A DNA stretch of 64,000 nucleotides, taken from positions 1-64,000 of the forward strand of contig NZ_CP102411.1 of assembly GCF_024628725.1 (NCBI RefSeq), written 5' to 3'. Positions within the stretch are counted from its first letter, which is position 1. Each line of letters starts with the position of its first letter. Both the position numbers and the translations under genes were made by a program. The notes beneath the pieces were generated by a model. The model worked only from the letters and a program-made list of their open reading frames with translations, was not told the origin of the DNA and searched no databases. Below, in pieces: positions 52,244 to 62,100 of this stretch. This DNA is from Ruegeria sp. YS9 (GTDB lineage Bacteria; Pseudomonadota; Alphaproteobacteria; Rhodobacterales; Rhodobacteraceae).

Positions 52244-52905
52244 CCCTTGATCGCCGCCTGATGGCCGAATGGCTCGGCACCTTTTCCCTGCTCGCGACAG
52301 TCGTCGGTTCCGGCATCATGGCCGAACGACTGGCAGGCGGCAACGTGGCGGTAGCCCTGTTGGGCAACACGATCCCCACCGGAGCGATCCTCGTTGTGCT
52401 GATCACCGTGTTCGGGCCTATCTCGGGTGCGCACTTTAATCCTGCCGTGACGCTGTCCTTTGCCTTGCGGCGCGAGATCGCCCCAAAAGAAGCCACTCTC
52501 TATGTCATGGCGCAGATCTTCGGAGGCATCATAGGCGTGCTCGCGGCGCACGTCATGTTCGAACACCCGTTGATTGATGCCTCTACGACAGCGCGGACGG
52601 GCATTGGCCAATGGGCGGGCGAATTCGTTGCGACCTTTGGTCTGATTGGCACAATCCTTGCCTGCATCAAGGCGCGCCCTCAGGCGGTGCCGATGGCCGT
52701 TGGGCTATATATAACGGCGGCTTACTGGTTCACGTCTTCTACCTCTTTCGCCAACCCTGCCGTCACCATCGCGCGCGGGTTCTCGAACACTTTCGCTGGA
52801 ATTGCGCCGGGAGACGTCGCCGCTTTCATTGCGATGCAGCTGGTCGCGGCTGTCCTCGCGACATGGTTCTTCCGCTGGATGCTTGAGGACGCGTCCGATG
52901 GCTGA
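52240..52905 (+). CDS. aqpS: Aquaporin, AqpS-type, in an ars operon
   Basis: A 221-residue MIP-family channel with six helices and both NPA boxes (HFNPAVT near 68 and FANPAVT near 170). The usual N-terminal Glu (AEWLGTF) and a helix-5 Thr/Ser-rich pore are present. In rhizobia an aquaporin gene sits in ars operons and lets arsenite out of the cell. The same neighbourhood, arsR and arsH, supports that role here. It overlaps the genes on both sides. Confidence 0.87.
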   Translation: MTLDRRLMAEWLGTFSLLATVVGSGIMAERLAGGNVAVALLGNTIPTGAILVVLITVFGPISGAHFNPAVTLSFALRREIAPKEATLYVMAQIFGGIIGVLAAHVMFEHPLIDASTTARTGIGQWAGEFVATFGLIGTILACIKARPQAVPMAVGLYITAAYWFTSSTSFANPAVTIARGFSNTFAGIAPGDVAAFIAMQLVAAVLATWFFRWMLEDASDG

Positions 52906-54088
52906 GTTTGACTTTGATGAAGTGATCGACCGGCGCGTGGTTCCCGGTTTGAAGCACCATAAGATGGTACTGGGCGAGGACGGGATGGATCTATTTCCGG
53001 CAGGTGTCGCTGATATGGATTACCGCGTAGCCCCTTGCATCACTGATGCAATGGCAGAACGCGCCGCGCACGGCGTGTTCGGATACGAAACCGTGCCGGA
53101 TGGCTTGATACCTGCGTTAACCGGCTGGCTGGAAAGCCGACATGGCTGGATAGTCGATCCCGCCCATATCCTGCGCTCGCCGAACATACTCAATGCGCTC
53201 TCCATGGCCGCGAACCTGTTCACCGAAGTGGGTGACGGGATTATCGTGCAGCCGCCCGTCTTCTTCGATTTTGCGGATATCATCGCCGAGAACGGCCGCG
53301 TTCTGGTCGAGAACCCTCTGATCCTGGAAGACGGTCGCTACCATATGGATTTTGATGGGCTGGAGCGGGCCGCGTGCGATCCACGGGCGCGCATGCTCTT
53401 TCTGTGTAACCCGCACAATCCAGTGGGCCGTGTCTGGACCCGAGATGAGCTTGCCCGGCTGGGTGACATCTGCCGCCGCCATAGTGTTCTTGTTGTCGCG
53501 GACGAGATACATGGCGACATCACCTTTCCCGGCCATGCTTATACGCCTTTTGCCAACGTGTCAGAGGCGGATGCTCGCAACGCAATCATCTGCCTGTCGC
53601 CCGCCAAGAGTTTCAATATCGCCGCGTGCTGTTTGGCCTTCACAATCGTCCCTGATGAGGCCCGCCGACAGGCCTTTCAGGCCGAAAATAGCCGCCTCAC
53701 GGTCAATAAAAACAACGCCTTTGCCTCTGTCGCCATGCAGGCGGCCTACGCCGAGGGTGGCCCATGGCTGGACGCTGCAAACCGGTACATTTTGGGCAAC
53801 CTCGCTCTCGTGCGCACCCGTATCGCAAAGCTACAAGAGGTAAAGTTGATCGAGCCAGACGGCACGTTTCTGCTTTGGCTCGATTTCAGGAAACTGGGCC
53901 TCAAGCCGGATGAGCTAACAGCCGTTCTTCGCGAAAAGGCCGGTTGGGCAATTACGCGAGGCATCGTTTTTGGCCCTCAAGGGGCTGGATTTGGCCGCAT
54001 GAACATTGCTTGCCCAAGAAGTAAACTTATCGCGGCGTTGGAGACTCTGGAACGCGCAATGGCCGAGCACCGAAAGGACGCAACATGA
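52898..54088 (+). CDS. MalY/PatB-type PLP C-S lyase (aminotransferase class I fold)
   Basis: A 396-residue fold type I PLP enzyme. The N-terminal MalY/PatB signature is [20 protein letters not shown], the substrate contact [10 protein letters not shown] is near residue 168, the PLP Asp is in [10 protein letters not shown] near 200, and the PLP Lys is in SPAKSFNIA near 233. PatB/MalY enzymes cleave cystathionine or S-conjugated cysteine to a thiol, pyruvate and ammonia. ATG 52898 overlaps the aquaporin stop by eight bases. A role in releasing a thiol or metabolising a thiol- or arsenic-bearing amino acid is inference from context. Confidence 0.88.
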   Translation: MAEFDFDEVIDRRVVPGLKHHKMVLGEDGMDLFPAGVADMDYRVAPCITDAMAERAAHGVFGYETVPDGLIPALTGWLESRHGWIVDPAHILRSPNILNALSMAANLFTEVGDGIIVQPPVFFDFADIIAENGRVLVENPLILEDGRYHMDFDGLERAACDPRARMLFLCNPHNPVGRVWTRDELARLGDICRRHSVLVVADEIHGDITFPGHAYTPFANVSEADARNAIICLSPAKSFNIAACCLAFTIVPDEARRQAFQAENSRLTVNKNNAFASVAMQAAYAEGGPWLDAANRYILGNLALVRTRIAKLQEVKLIEPDGTFLLWLDFRKLGLKPDELTAVLREKAGWAITRGIVFGPQGAGFGRMNIACPRSKLIAALETLERAMAEHRKDAT

Positions 54089-54795
54089 CCGACACGCCTC
54101 AGTTGTCCGAAGATCATTTCCAGCCATTCGCCAACGACCGGTTGTTTGCCGAAAAACGATCAACTCATGGACCGCGTATCTTGTTACTCTACGGCTCGCT
54201 CAGGCAGCGATCCTTCAGCCGACTAATGACCGAGGAAGCCGCACGTGTTTTGGAACGGCTTGGTGCGGAACCTCGCAGCTTTGATCCGTCCGGACTGCCG
54301 CTGCCGGACGATGCCGACGCCGACCACCCGAAAGTGCAGGAACTACGAGATCTCGTCACGTGGAGCGAGGGCATGGTCTGGTGTTCTCCAGAACGCCACG
54401 GTGCCATGACCGGTATCATGAAGTCCCAGATTGACTGGATACCACTGTCCATTGGCGCAGTGCGCCCGACACAAGGCAAGACACTGGCGGTCATGCAGGT
54501 CTGTGGCGGCTCGCAAAGCTTCAACGCCGTCAATCAGCTTCGCGTTTTGGGGCGCTGGATGCGGTGCCTGACTATCCCGAACCAATCTTCGGTTCCGAAA
54601 GCGTTTCAACAGTTTGGCGACGACGACAGAATGAAGCCGTCCTCATATTACGACCGCATGGTCGATGTGATGGAAGAACTGGTGAAGTTCACGTTGCTGA
54701 CCCGCGACGTGTCTTCTTACCTCGTTGATCGCTACAGCGAACGAAAAGAAACAGGCGAAGCGCTGATCGCGCGGGTCAACAGAACTGCAAGTTGA
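54085..54795 (+). CDS. arsH: ArsH flavoprotein
   Basis: A 236-residue NADPH-dependent FMN protein that oxidises trivalent organoarsenicals and protects against arsenic. It has the flavodoxin-like phosphate loop [15 protein letters not shown] near residue 35, [19 protein letters not shown] near 98, and the ArsH-specific [26 protein letters not shown]. Its start overlaps the PatB stop (ATGA). It is the last gene of the run and the clearest sign that the operon is arsenic-linked. Confidence 0.94.
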   Translation: MTDTPQLSEDHFQPFANDRLFAEKRSTHGPRILLLYGSLRQRSFSRLMTEEAARVLERLGAEPRSFDPSGLPLPDDADADHPKVQELRDLVTWSEGMVWCSPERHGAMTGIMKSQIDWIPLSIGAVRPTQGKTLAVMQVCGGSQSFNAVNQLRVLGRWMRCLTIPNQSSVPKAFQQFGDDDRMKPSSYYDRMVDVMEELVKFTLLTRDVSSYLVDRYSERKETGEALIARVNRTAS

Positions 54796-55060
54796 TTTGC
54801 TACCTAAGACAGCAACCAAAGTCCGCTTTGGTGAAGCTGCGCCGCGGCATTAGCCCGTCCGCTCAAGGTCTGGTTCGGGCCGCAGCATTCCGCTGACACG
54901 AGTTGGAGAAAACAGCTGTATTGAGCCCCGAGCTTGCCTTCAAAGCGATGCGATATTTGCTGGCTTAGAAGTTTCGCTTCAACGGTGCTGAGATTGCGGC
55001 GTCGTCCGCTTGTCGCCTGAGACATAGCCATGAGCTTAACCCTGGGCTAATCTGAGGTTC

Positions 55061-56797
55061 ATGGAAAACAGCAAACCGAAGCGGCGACTTGCCGCCATTT
55101 TGGCCGCTGACGTCGTTGGCTATTCGAACATGATGGGCGAAGACGAAGCAGGTACGCTTGCTCATCTGAAGGATTGCGAGAGAAAGCTGATCCAACCCAC
55201 CGTCGGCGATTTTCTCGGAAGCATCGTCAAGAAGATGGGAGATGGATACCTCGTTGAATTTCCGAGCGTTGTTTCAGCCGTGCAATGCGCGATTGAATGG
55301 CAGGAGCAAATGGAAGGCCCGCTGGTGTTTCGCATAGGCATTAACTTGGGTGACGTAATTGTCGAAGATAATGACTTGTTTGGTGAAGGGATCAACGTCG
55401 CTGCCCGCCTGGAGGCACTTGCGGAACCGGGTGGAATTTGTCTTTCCGAGGATGCATGGCGTCAATCGAAAGGAAAAGTTGAGGCACAGTTTGAGGATCT
55501 TGGTTCCAAGCACCTAAAAAATATAGCTGAACCGGTGCGTGTGTATCGCTTGACAACCGGTGCACGCGCTTTCCCCGATGAACTGCAAAAAGCAGCACGA
55601 CGCAACGATTCAAATTCGACCTGGAAGCCTCCCACCGTTCTCCTTTCACCGTTTCGACACCAGGGTGCCAGCATTGACGCAGAAAGCCTGGCCTCAGGGC
55701 TGACTGAAACCCTGGGCTCGGCGCTTGCCCATTTTGAGGAGTTCGAACTCATAGATCCCAGTAGCGCTAAGCAGGCCATCGCAAACTCCGGAGCTCTCGA
55801 AGCCGGTCGTCGGCTTGGAGCCGAATTCGCGCTAGAAGGCATGGTACAGGTTGCTGTTCAAAAGGCACGCATAAGTGTGCAGCTTGTGAAAGTCTCCAAT
55901 GGTCAACGGGTTTGGTCCGACACACTCGACCGCAGCCTTGATGATGTCTTTGAGCTTCAGGATGGCATCACCGCGTTGGTCGCATCCACAATGAGCGATG
56001 CGGTCGGTGAGGAGCAGGCGAAGGCGATTGCCGAGAAACCGGATTCCGAGCTCTCGCCTCATGAGCAGGTTGTGCGCGGTCTTCAGCTCCTTCACCGGGT
56101 CAATCCCAAAGACAACGAAGTCGCCAGAGGCCACTTCGAGAACGTATTGCAATCAGATCCCAAGGGGCTTTGGCCCAAGCTCTGCCTTTGCTGGACATAT
56201 GCCATAGAACTGGCCGGCGGCTGGCCGTCAACGCGAGCAGATGCACTCGAGTTCACCCTCAACGAAATGATCGATCTAATGCGCCGCTATCCGCGTTCTG
56301 CTCACATTCACCGGCTTATGAGCCGCCTGCGCTATTTCGAAAGCGATTACGCAAAAGGCGTGGCCCATGCCGAACGGGCCTACGAATTAAACCCATATCA
56401 TAGCGACATGATGATCGCACTTGGCCTTGCGCGATTGTGGAATGGTGAGCCGGAACAGGCCTTGGTCCATCTTGAACGTGCATTTGCAACAAATCAGTAT
56501 GCGCCTGATGTCTTCAAAAATTACTTATCGCTTGCCTATTTCCTACACGATCGCAGTGACGACGCACTCAAGATCCTGGCAAGCAGCGAGGGCGGGCAGA
56601 CGATCACAAGACTTTACCGGATACTCAACTTGGTAGGATCCGATCAGGTTGAGGAAGCAAAGACAGAGGCACAGTCGTTGCTTGGCGAATACCCAGACTT
56701 TCGCCTCGACCGCACACAACTAATAAATTCGTTTCGGCGTGGTGAGGATCGCACGCGTGTCGTTGAAGCCTTGCGGACGGCAGGTCTGCCGGGATGA
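55061..56797 (+). CDS. Class III adenylate/guanylate cyclase with TolB-like and TPR domains
   Basis: The 578 residues begin with a cyclase homology domain (RRLAAILAADVVGYSNMMGEDE; metal Asp in AADVVG and KMGDGYLVEFPS; GINLGDVIVEDNDLFGEGINVAARLE) to about residue 170. Then comes a TolB-like beta region (about 190-310; PPTVLLSPFRHQGAS and QVWSDTLDRSLDDVFELQD) and C-terminal TPR repeats. This plan is common in alphaproteobacterial cyclase-like signal proteins. Whether it makes cAMP cannot be read with certainty, but the metal and transition-state residues look present. It is divergent from the minus-strand run beginning at 57017. Confidence 0.9.
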   Translation: MENSKPKRRLAAILAADVVGYSNMMGEDEAGTLAHLKDCERKLIQPTVGDFLGSIVKKMGDGYLVEFPSVVSAVQCAIEWQEQMEGPLVFRIGINLGDVIVEDNDLFGEGINVAARLEALAEPGGICLSEDAWRQSKGKVEAQFEDLGSKHLKNIAEPVRVYRLTTGARAFPDELQKAARRNDSNSTWKPPTVLLSPFRHQGASIDAESLASGLTETLGSALAHFEEFELIDPSSAKQAIANSGALEAGRRLGAEFALEGMVQVAVQKARISVQLVKVSNGQRVWSDTLDRSLDDVFELQDGITALVASTMSDAVGEEQAKAIAEKPDSELSPHEQVVRGLQLLHRVNPKDNEVARGHFENVLQSDPKGLWPKLCLCWTYAIELAGGWPSTRADALEFTLNEMIDLMRRYPRSAHIHRLMSRLRYFESDYAKGVAHAERAYELNPYHSDMMIALGLARLWNGEPEQALVHLERAFATNQYAPDVFKNYLSLAYFLHDRSDDALKILASSEGGQTITRLYRILNLVGSDQVEEAKTEAQSLLGEYPDFRLDRTQLINSFRRGEDRTRVVEALRTAGLPG

Positions 56798-57016
56798 GCC
56801 ATTGGGGCCAGGGCGGAAACCATCCTCAGACAAAGAAAGGAGATCAAACACCAGACAATCCAGAAATGCCGCTTGCTGCATCAAAACAACGCGGCATAGA
56901 TTGAAACTACAGCGAGCTTGATCCTCCAAAACCAATCAAACGCTCGTGTTCCAAATCATTCGATGACGGACAGGGGAGAAGTGCTCTTCGAAATTGAGGC
57001 GGAACCCCTTCTGTGA

Positions 57017-57535
57017 TCAGCGATAGAATTCTGGTGCTTTTTTCAGTTCAGGCCATTGCTCTGGACAATGTCCATAAATCACGAAGGCATCCCGCTGGGA
57101 TGCCAGACGCATGAGTCGGTCCGCGCTTGCAATCGCGCCCTGCTCATCCCATGACCCCGCGAACTTCTCGTCGATCTCCGCGGGCCGGGAGATTGCATCG
57201 CTGGTCAGCAAGAATACACCCGATGGAAGATCAACCATTATGGCGATCTGACCCGGTGCGTGTCCGGGGGCTACCAGCACTGTAAGACCAGGTCCGATTC
57301 CAACATCGCCTTCAACCTCAAAATAATTCCGATTGGGCCATTCCAAGGGTTGGACATCGCCCCAATAAAGCGGTCGCGGTAAGGCCCGTTCTGTGGCTGA
57401 TATTAGGATAACTGAGATACGTTTGCTCGGCATGCAACTGGCTTGGTTGTGCAGTTGGCGGATCGCATCCGATCGGAGTACGGTCCGCGACAAAGGCGAC
57501 CCGTTGAATCGCCTAAAATCCCTTGTCGGAATCAA
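57017..57535 (-). pseudogene. 3' remnant of an MBL-fold hydrolase (lactonase-like)
   Basis: The C-terminal half shows an MBL core: VGIGPGLTVLVAPGHAPGQI, PSGVFLLTSDAISRPAEID and DAFVIYGHCPEQW. The N-terminal half with the H-x-H-x-D-H zinc motif is missing and is replaced by unrelated sequence. It overlaps the downstream end of the exported-protein gene on the same strand. It is probably inactive. Confidence 0.65.
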
Positions 57536-58055
57536 CGATCTCGAATGTCATTTCTGACGGCTCAACTGCCCATTGTGCATTCTGGCGCAGCCAGGCGGTG
57601 CCCCCGATGTTAAAACCTGAGATGTGCAGAATTGTATTTCTGGTCGCACTTGGCTGACCAACGATCTCGACTCCGCGCGTGACTAGTGTCTCGCCGCTTG
57701 TGAAGCGGAAGACTTGCACAGTCGATATCCTGAGCCCCTTGTTGGCTTGCATGCCATCGGTGATATACCAACCGCTTGCTAACCATGTGCCGATCACCTT
57801 GTCGGCAAAGACCGGTTGACCGCTGGCGGAGAAGCCATTGCGGTCATCTACAATTGTGCCAGCGGGATATATGACTCCGTGATCAACAAAGCTGTGGAGT
57901 TGACCTGCACCATTCTTCAACTCTTTCGGAGCTGCAAACGCAGGCCCCGCCGGTTCCTCTACGACTTGAAAAACTGTGGGAGGATCGGCGTTCGCCTGTG
58001 TGAGGAACGCGGTGGCAAGTGCTGCCGCGATTGGCAATTTCCCTGATCTAAACAC
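57513..58055 (-). CDS. Small exported beta-rich protein of unknown function
   Basis: About 180 residues with a signal peptide (FRSGKLPIAAALATAFLTQANA) and a beta-rich body (QLHSFVDHGVIYPAGTIVDD, VIGTWLASGWYITDGMQ, TILHISGFNIGGTAWLRQN). It vaguely resembles allene-oxide-cyclase or dirigent-like barrels, but the match is weak. GTG 58055 was chosen because it begins the signal peptide, follows an aggaaat site and clears the methyltransferase stop at 58090. It is downstream of the methyltransferase, so probably the same transcript. Confidence 0.6.
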   Translation of the reverse strand: MFRSGKLPIAAALATAFLTQANADPPTVFQVVEEPAGPAFAAPKELKNGAGQLHSFVDHGVIYPAGTIVDDRNGFSASGQPVFADKVIGTWLASGWYITDGMQANKGLRISTVQVFRFTSGETLVTRGVEIVGQPSATRNTILHISGFNIGGTAWLRQNAQWAVEPSEMTFEIVDSDKGF

Positions 58056-58089
58056 GATATTTCCTTTCCATTTTGAACGACTGGTCGCC

Positions 58090-59019
58090 CTAGGCAATGG
58101 CAGCAGTGATTTCTTGGACATGGCGGTGATCGGTGCCGCAGCATCCGCCGACCACGTTGAGATTGGGTAGGAGTTCCTTCAATTCGACATAGAGACCTGC
58201 CAATTCGCGTGCATCGCCCTCATCAAGCTCTTCTGCCTCATCCAATTCGGCATGACTCAAGCGCGACGCATTGGCCCGGACTGAATGGATACGCGACAGC
58301 CAATCGTCGTTGCCGCGCAGCTTGTCCGAGAAATGGTCGGGATGGGCGCAATTGACCATGTAATAAACGGGCGGTGTGTCGCAGGCGGCGTCGACGGATT
58401 CGATGGCTTCGCCCAGCGGTGTGCCGTCCGGCAGACGACCGTCGGTTTCTACCGTAAAGCCGATGACGCAGGGCAACCCAGCCTTGGCTGCGGCCCGTGC
58501 GATGCCTATGGCTTCGTTCGGGTTGGTCATGGTAATCGCCGACACCATATCGGCGTTTGACGTTGCGAATGCCCCGATCTGAACGGCGTGATAGGCCTCG
58601 GCCTCTTCCATAGTCATTGTTTCGCCGGGCACATAGCCATCACCGCGTGGCCCGATATTGCCGCTGACAACGACAGGGACAGAGGCGTTCGCGTTGGCGC
58701 GCAGGTCCGACAGTAGTGCGATGGCTTCGCGGTTGATCTCGACGATGTCCGACGCCGAATAGCCAAGGCGTGCGCCCCATTCCGGGCTTGCCCTCCAGGT
58801 CGGGCTTTCAAGAATGACGCCCATGTCGCGTTCCTCGCCGAGTGCGATGAAGGGTTTGAAATAATCGGCCAGGGCCTGGCGGCCCGCATCCGAACGAACG
58901 GTTTCGAAGGAAGCGAATTCCCGCAGCTCGGTTCCATTCTTGAAGATCAGCCAGGTCTCAAGACCGGCATCGGTCAGAAAGGTCTGACCATTGAGTTGCG
59001 GCAGGTTGTTGCGGAACAT
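58090..59019 (-). CDS. Homocysteine S-methyltransferase-family protein (paralogue 2)
   Basis: A 309-residue zinc methyltransferase barrel with FLTDAGLETWLIF at the N-terminus, VNCAHPDHF near residue 225 and GGCCGTDHRHV near 292 for zinc. It is clearly related to the protein at 44984: both have SHAELDEADELDEG- or SHAELDEAEELDEG-like stretches. The methyl donor is unknown. The start is preceded by caggagagaaac. The large SARP-type regulator gene lies upstream on the same strand and may control it. Confidence 0.87.
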   Translation of the reverse strand: MFRNNLPQLNGQTFLTDAGLETWLIFKNGTELREFASFETVRSDAGRQALADYFKPFIALGEERDMGVILESPTWRASPEWGARLGYSASDIVEINREAIALLSDLRANANASVPVVVSGNIGPRGDGYVPGETMTMEEAEAYHAVQIGAFATSNADMVSAITMTNPNEAIGIARAAAKAGLPCVIGFTVETDGRLPDGTPLGEAIESVDAACDTPPVYYMVNCAHPDHFSDKLRGNDDWLSRIHSVRANASRLSHAELDEAEELDEGDARELAGLYVELKELLPNLNVVGGCCGTDHRHVQEITAAIA

Positions 59020-59138
59020 GTTTCTCTCCTGAATTGCTCGACGGGCGGTTGCCCGGCGTGATGCGAGAGAAATTGCAGAAGATGCGTGACCTGACCGGTA
59101 GGAATGGCGTGACAGAACCGTAAAAGCGGTCTTTCGAA

Positions 59139-62100
59139 TTATTCGTCAAACAATTCTGGCCAGAAGCCGCTGAGATGTGCTGCAGTCAAATCCTTGCGCA
59201 ACGCAGCGACCTCGGTCTGGTCCGGGTTGGCTTCAGCCCGAAGCAGAGTTGTTCGGATCGAGAGTTCAGCGAATCCAGTCAGTTCCGCCCCGGATCGTTC
59301 CCTGAGTTTGTGCGCGTAGCTTATTGCGACATCGGGCATATCGCGGGTAGCCTGTGCCGCGAAATGGTGAAAGAAAATCAGCGCGTGCGACATGCTCGCC
59401 TGCGCGAATAGCGCTTCCCCTCTTTCAAGCCAACTCATGCGTTCGTCGCGATCATCCAACGAACAGGCGTGGAGCGCGGCAAAGGCTGGCCACATATAAG
59501 GTGTTGGTCGTTCTCTGACATATCGACCGGATATCTCGCCCAGCGTCTCCTTATCACCTAGTAACAGCGCCCGCGTGCACTTGGCGCCGTCGATATCGCT
59601 TTGGAACCGGTTCTCGCCAATCCTGTCCAGGAGTGCCGAGATTGCTTTAAGTTGTTCTTCGAACCCATCGAAATTCCGGTCCAGAACAAGGTAATCCAAA
59701 AAATCTACCCGTGCGGCAAATTCGTTGCGGGCATTTCCCTCGGCAACGGCGCGTTCGATTGCAACCGTCGCAAGGGACATCGCCTCGTCGCCGGGATCGA
59801 CAAAGAAACTTGTGTAAGACAGCATGTGGCGATGGGCATTGGCGACCATTCCTAGGTTGTTCTGTTCTGCGAAGGCAACGCATTCTCGAAAACGTTCGCG
59901 GGCCGAGATCAGCTCGAATGCCGCATAATGTGCATCGCCCAGCCCGCCGAGGGATCGCGCAATTTGGGTGTCGTGGCCACCCTGCCGGGCAAGCAGCAAA
60001 CCCTCGCTATGTGCGGAGAAGGCTGCTTGAGCATCGCCTGCAATGAAAGCGCGATTTCCAAGCTCGGTCAGAAAATCGCAGCGCGACAGATCGGAAATGT
60101 CATGGGTCGTCGTCAGCCTTTCGGCTTTGGCGAACGCTGTGTTGGCCTCGTCGATTGCGCCTTGAAATCGCAGCATCCAGGCCTGACCCACCAGGGCGCG
60201 CAGCCGGGCGCTGGCACTTTCCGCCGTGTCCGTCGCCTCGCGGTAAAGGGCGATGGCTTCGTCGATCTGTCCCTGATCGCGCCGGATATCTGCCAGCGAC
60301 CGTTGTAATTCGGCCTTGTTGTCGCCGGTGCAAGCGGAAGACAGGCCCGAAGTGACGAAACGTTCCGCGACTGTGAAACGGTTCTGCGCCACTGCCTCGA
60401 TCGCTGCAGCAACCGAGGCGGTCGTGGCTTGTTCGGCGTCGCCACTTGCAACTGCGTGTTCAGCCCACTTGAATGCATCCCGTGACATGTAATGCATCGC
60501 GGCTGCCGTATGGGCGGCCCGGCGTTGTTGGTCGGGTGTAGCTTCGTAGATGGCTTGCTGGATCAGCGCGTGGTCAAACTCGATTTGCGACCCGCGCGTG
60601 TTCAGAAACCCGGACGTCAAGACTTCCGAGGCAAATGCGGGGCCAAATATCTGTGCAGCATCCGACCTTGGGAAACTGCGCCCAAGCACTGCAGCATTCT
60701 GGCAAAGGTGTCTGATTTGCTCGTCCAGGCGATCCAACTGAAGCTGGGCCAACGCAATCACCGAGTTTGGAATCGTATCGCCCAGTTCGTTGCTGGCCTC
60801 GGTTAGTCGGATAGTGAACAACGGGTTTCCAGCCGCGTGCTCAACGATCCGTGTCGCGTCCTCTTCGGCGTTTACAGATACGGTGCGCGCCAGGGCCATG
60901 GCCTCGCTTTTTCGAAGCGGCGACAACATCGTGACGTGGACAGGTGTTTCCATCGATTGTGCCTGAAGCACAGGGCGCAGCCTTTCTTCATTCGCGCGCT
61001 CAGTCGCCACCACAAACACCCGATATAAGTAGAGGCGACTGGATAGCAACGCCAGAAAGGCGATTTCCTCACTCGTGGCCCAATGGCAATCGTCAAGAAC
61101 CATCGTCAGGCCCGTTTCGGGAACATAGTCAAGCATGGCGCATATGGCATCCACCGCCATGCCCGACAGAACGGAGGGGCCTATGCCGGAGAGGTTAGAT
61201 CGGTGATTGTCGAACAGGGTAAACAGGAAAGGGTTCCGGTCCGCTTCCGCCACGTGCAGATCTTCGGGTGAGCGCAGGTTCAAGAGACCGGCCAGTCTTG
61301 TGGCAATCCGCGAACGCAGGGGATCCTTATTCCCGGTGGTGGGATTGAATTCCATTCGCAACACAAGACCGCCAACCTCCTTGGTGCGGCTTTCTAGTTC
61401 CTCGGTAAGCCGGGTTTTCCCCATGCCGGCGTTGCCCGCCAGGATCGACACCGATCCTCTGCCGTCCATCGCCTCGTCTTGTAAAATGCCAAGCTGCAAC
61501 AGCTCGATCTTGCGTCCGACAAATGGCAGCCGGGGTCTAAGGGGGCCTCGCTCAACGCTGACCAGGCGCCAGAATTTTCTGCCGCGAAAATCTTCCTCGA
61601 CGAATTCGGCCCAGCCTCGCGTCTGGTTGCGCAAGAACGATCCTGAAAGGACTTCGCCTGGTGCAGCCATGAACGACAACGCTTCGGCCCGGCGCAGGGG
61701 TTCGCCGTGAATATTGCCCCCATCCCTTGTCACCAATCCCAAAGCCATGCCCGCCGCAAGGTCCGGCAGCTCGGAAATCGCCTGCGATGCTGCCTCCAAC
61801 GCGTGCAATGCATCGTCTTCGCGAGAGGTTTCAAGGCCGAACAGGAAGCAGAGGTCATTGGCAGTGGCGTGCAGTTTCTCACCACCGAAGCCTTTCACAA
61901 TCGTCGTCAAAGATTCGACCGTATCTTTCCGGGCATCCAACCGCAGGCACAGGACCGTGACCAGGCGCATGGTCGGGAACGTATCCTCGACCTGGGTTTC
62001 TGGTGGTGTGGTATTATCGTCGCGGGGTATCTGCGCTCTTTCATTTCGAATGCGGTGGTATAGCTCCGTGGTTTCCTTCTCGGGCGCCACGTCGAGTTCG

